DNA from: Stenotrophomonas sp. MMGLT7
GTDB lineage: Bacteria > Pseudomonadota > Gammaproteobacteria > Xanthomonadales > Xanthomonadaceae
Reading direction: 5' to 3'
NCBI RefSeq assembly: GCF_021168555.1
Contig: NZ_JAJOZS010000011.1
Coordinates: 56,928-120,927, forward strand
DNA: 64,000 nt
Shown here: in pieces, positions 62,515 through 64,000 of the stretch
Numbering within the stretch: position 1 is the stretch's first letter
How the letters are laid out: every line of letters begins with the position of its first letter
The notes under the pieces: generated by a model
Told to the model about the DNA's origin: nothing
The model's database searches: none
The model's input: only the letters and a program-made list of their open reading frames with translations
Program-made: the position numbers and the translations under genes

Positions 62515-63422
62515 AGCCGCAGCTCCCCGGACCCGAACGGCCCCGCCAGTTGCTCCAGCACGTCGCCATCGGCATCGATCCGCAGCAGGCCGGCACCGCG
62601 GCTGCGGCTGAAGTCCAGCAACTGCCGCTCGAAGTCCCGGTAGGCCTGCCGGTAGCGCTGCAACAGCGCCGGGTCCAGCGACAGCTCGATGCCGGGGGAA
62701 GACTCGCCATCGTCGATGAGCACGTCGCCGTGCAGCGCCGGATGCAGTGCCGGATCGGCGTCGTATGCCTTGACCAGCGGCACCAGCAGCAGCCTGTGCG
62801 GCAGCCGCTGCATCGCCGCCACCACCGCCGCAATCCCGGCCGGGTCGAAGAAATCGGAGACCACCACCACCAGCCCGCGGCGCAGCCCGAGCTGCCCCAG
62901 CCGCTCCAGCGCGGCCACCAGCGCGGTGCCGCCGGCGGGCTCGTACTCGACCAGGTGGCGCGCCACCCGCATCAGGTTGTTGCGCCCGGACAGCAGCTTG
63001 ACCTGCGGCGACAGGCGCTCGGAGAACGGCAGCAGGCCGACCGCGTCATGCTGGCCCAGGGCGATGGCGGCCAGCCCCAGCGTGGCGCGCAGCGCCGCAT
63101 TGATGCGCGGCGGCTGCTCCAGGAACATGCTGGCCGAGACGTCCACCAGGAAGTACACCGGCATGTCCTGCTGCTCCTCGAACACGCGCACGAACAGCCG
63201 CCCGAGCCGCCGGTAGATGTTCCAGTCGATCGCGCGCATGTCGTCGCCGGCCACGTAGGGCTTGAAATCGGCGAACTCCGAGCCGCGGCCGCGGGCGGAG
63301 GTGCGCTGCTCGGCCAGGCGTCCACCCTTCTGCGCCTGCGCCACGCGCAGCGACAGCCCCTGCAGCCGGCGCAGGAACTCCGCGTCAAACAGTTCGTCGA
63401 ACGTCAGCCCGGGCGCGGCCAT
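62511..63422 (-). CDS. DUF58 domain protein
   Basis: 303 residues. The defining DUF58 block is RGRGSEFADFKPYVAGDDMR followed by AIDWNIYRRL near residues 45-75; it is followed by a vWA-like fold with VYFLVDVSASMFLEQPPRIN (DXSXS MIDAS present) and VVVVSDFFDPAGI. It is cytosolic and typically works beside MoxR. The start ATG overlaps the MoxR stop (TGATG). Confidence 0.94.
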   Translation of the reverse strand: MAAPGLTFDELFDAEFLRRLQGLSLRVAQAQKGGRLAEQRTSARGRGSEFADFKPYVAGDDMRAIDWNIYRRLGRLFVRVFEEQQDMPVYFLVDVSASMFLEQPPRINAALRATLGLAAIALGQHDAVGLLPFSERLSPQVKLLSGRNNLMRVARHLVEYEPAGGTALVAALERLGQLGLRRGLVVVVSDFFDPAGIAAVVAAMQRLPHRLLLVPLVKAYDADPALHPALHGDVLIDDGESSPGIELSLDPALLQRYRQAYRDFERQLLDFSRSRGAGLLRIDADGDVLEQLAGPFGSGELRL

Positions 63423-64000
63423 CAGGCAATGCCCGCCAGCACGTCGGCGATGAGGTCGTCGGCGCCGATACCGCTGGCCTGGGCGTGGAAGTTGGTGACC
63501 AGGCGGTGGCGCAGCACCGGCAGCGCGACCGCCTTGATGTCCTCCACCGCCACCGCGAAGCGGTCATCCAGCAGCGCCTGCACCTTGGCCGCCAGCATCA
63601 GCCCCTGGATGCCGCGCGGCGAGGCCCCCAGCGTCACCGACGCGTTGACCGAGGCCGGCGCGTACGCGCTGTGCGGCTGCGTCGCCATCACCAGCCGGAT
63701 CGCGTAGCTCTGCGCCGCCTCCGGCACCGGCACCTGCCGCACCACCGTGCGCAGCCGGCACAGCGTCGCCGCATCGGTCACCGCCGACAGCTCGATCGCC
63801 TGACCGCTGGTGGTGCGGTCGATGATCGCGTGGTAGTCCTGCTCGCTCGGGTAGCCCACCACCAGCTTGAACAGGAAGCGGTCTAGCTGCGCCTCCGGCA
63901 GCGGATAGGTGCCTTCCTGGTCCACCGGGTTCTGCGTGGCCATCACGCAGAACGGCTCGGGCATGGCGATGGTGCGCCGGCCCACGGTGACCTGCTTCTC
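63422..64000 (-). CDS. MoxR-family AAA+ ATPase, C-terminal part (runs off the right edge)
   Basis: The last 192 residues of a protein whose start lies beyond position 64000. It contains the Sensor 1 region FCVMATQNPVDQEGTYPLPE, an arginine-finger region AQLDRFLFKLVVGYPSEQDY and the Sensor 2 segment ASPRGIQGLMLAAKVQALLD, followed by the small helical lid domain. Walker A and B lie outside the window. MoxR ATPases act as chaperones, often assembling metalloproteins, with vWA partners; here DUF58, BatA-like, vWA and TPR genes follow on the same strand. Confidence 0.93.
   Translation of the reverse strand, partial: EKQVTVGRRTIAMPEPFCVMATQNPVDQEGTYPLPEAQLDRFLFKLVVGYPSEQDYHAIIDRTTSGQAIELSAVTDAATLCRLRTVVRQVPVPEAAQSYAIRLVMATQPHSAYAPASVNASVTLGASPRGIQGLMLAAKVQALLDDRFAVAVEDIKAVALPVLRHRLVTNFHAQASGIGADDLIADVLAGIA

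Overview
The window is a high-GC, gene-dense chromosomal segment from a gammaproteobacterium of the Xanthomonadaceae/Lysobacteraceae (Lysobacter, Luteimonas, Pseudoxanthomonas or Xanthomonas relatives). The grounds are a TonB-dependent receptor of the Xanthomonas/Caulobacter type, a fused hisB and hisIE in one his operon led by a TrpR-like regulator, a thrABC operon with leader peptide, a class III phaC-phaE pair, divergent ppsR/ppsA, and many dispersed GTAG-type REP palindromes. There is no sign of prophage, plasmid, transposase or CRISPR; almost everything looks like core chromosome.

Layout. 1-6045: partial TonB receptor, upp, ferredoxin plus gamma-glutamyltransferase, a lipoprotein, coaD and a NUDIX hydrolase. 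6223-9245: two tandem paralogous APC amino-acid permeases. 9418-11796: methionine salvage genes mtnB, mtnD, mtnC, with a duplicated fragment of the mtnC start between mtnD and mtnC. 12182-12535: a small membrane gene interrupted by an amber codon. 12586-20126: an eight-gene his operon (hisG-D-C-B-H-A-F-IE) preceded by a TrpR-related repressor gene with a palindrome over its probable promoter. 20246-23939: an unknown secreted protein, hisS and an FNR-type regulator. 24004-29125: thrA-thrB-thrC behind a Thr-rich leader peptide and attenuator. 29479-33119: a CheY-like receiver, tRNA-Leu, tRNA-Arg, tex and a small conserved protein. 33296-41464: a DAO-type oxidoreductase, several small membrane proteins, phaC/phaE, a CHO1-like phosphatidylserine synthase, a NUDIX-YqiB pair and ppsR. 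41607-44884: ppsA and an MscS channel. 45327-48686: orn, tadA, mntR and mntH with a clear MntR box. 48780-50855: a LysR regulator divergent from cidA/cidB. 51068-52563: an unknown anchored protein, tRNA-Gly and tRNA-Cys. 52679-64000: a five-gene MoxR/DUF58/BatA/vWA/TPR operon ending in a 1,874-residue TPR protein and cut by the window's right edge.

How the genes work together. Several blocks show visible local control: ppsR opposite its target ppsA, mntR opposite mntH, LysR opposite cidAB, a repressor heading the his operon, and ribosome-mediated attenuation for thrABC. Most operon junctions are ATGA, GTGA, TGATG or short overlaps, which suggests translational coupling.

The most interesting unexplained items are a degenerate 115/116-bp tandem repeat between the pssA-like gene and a NUDIX gene, which preserves six TCCACA (DnaA-box-like) motifs at identical spacing; the MoxR operon with its giant TPR protein; and the duplicated 5' end of mtnC. 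All functional calls rest on reading the translated sequence; no database search was run.
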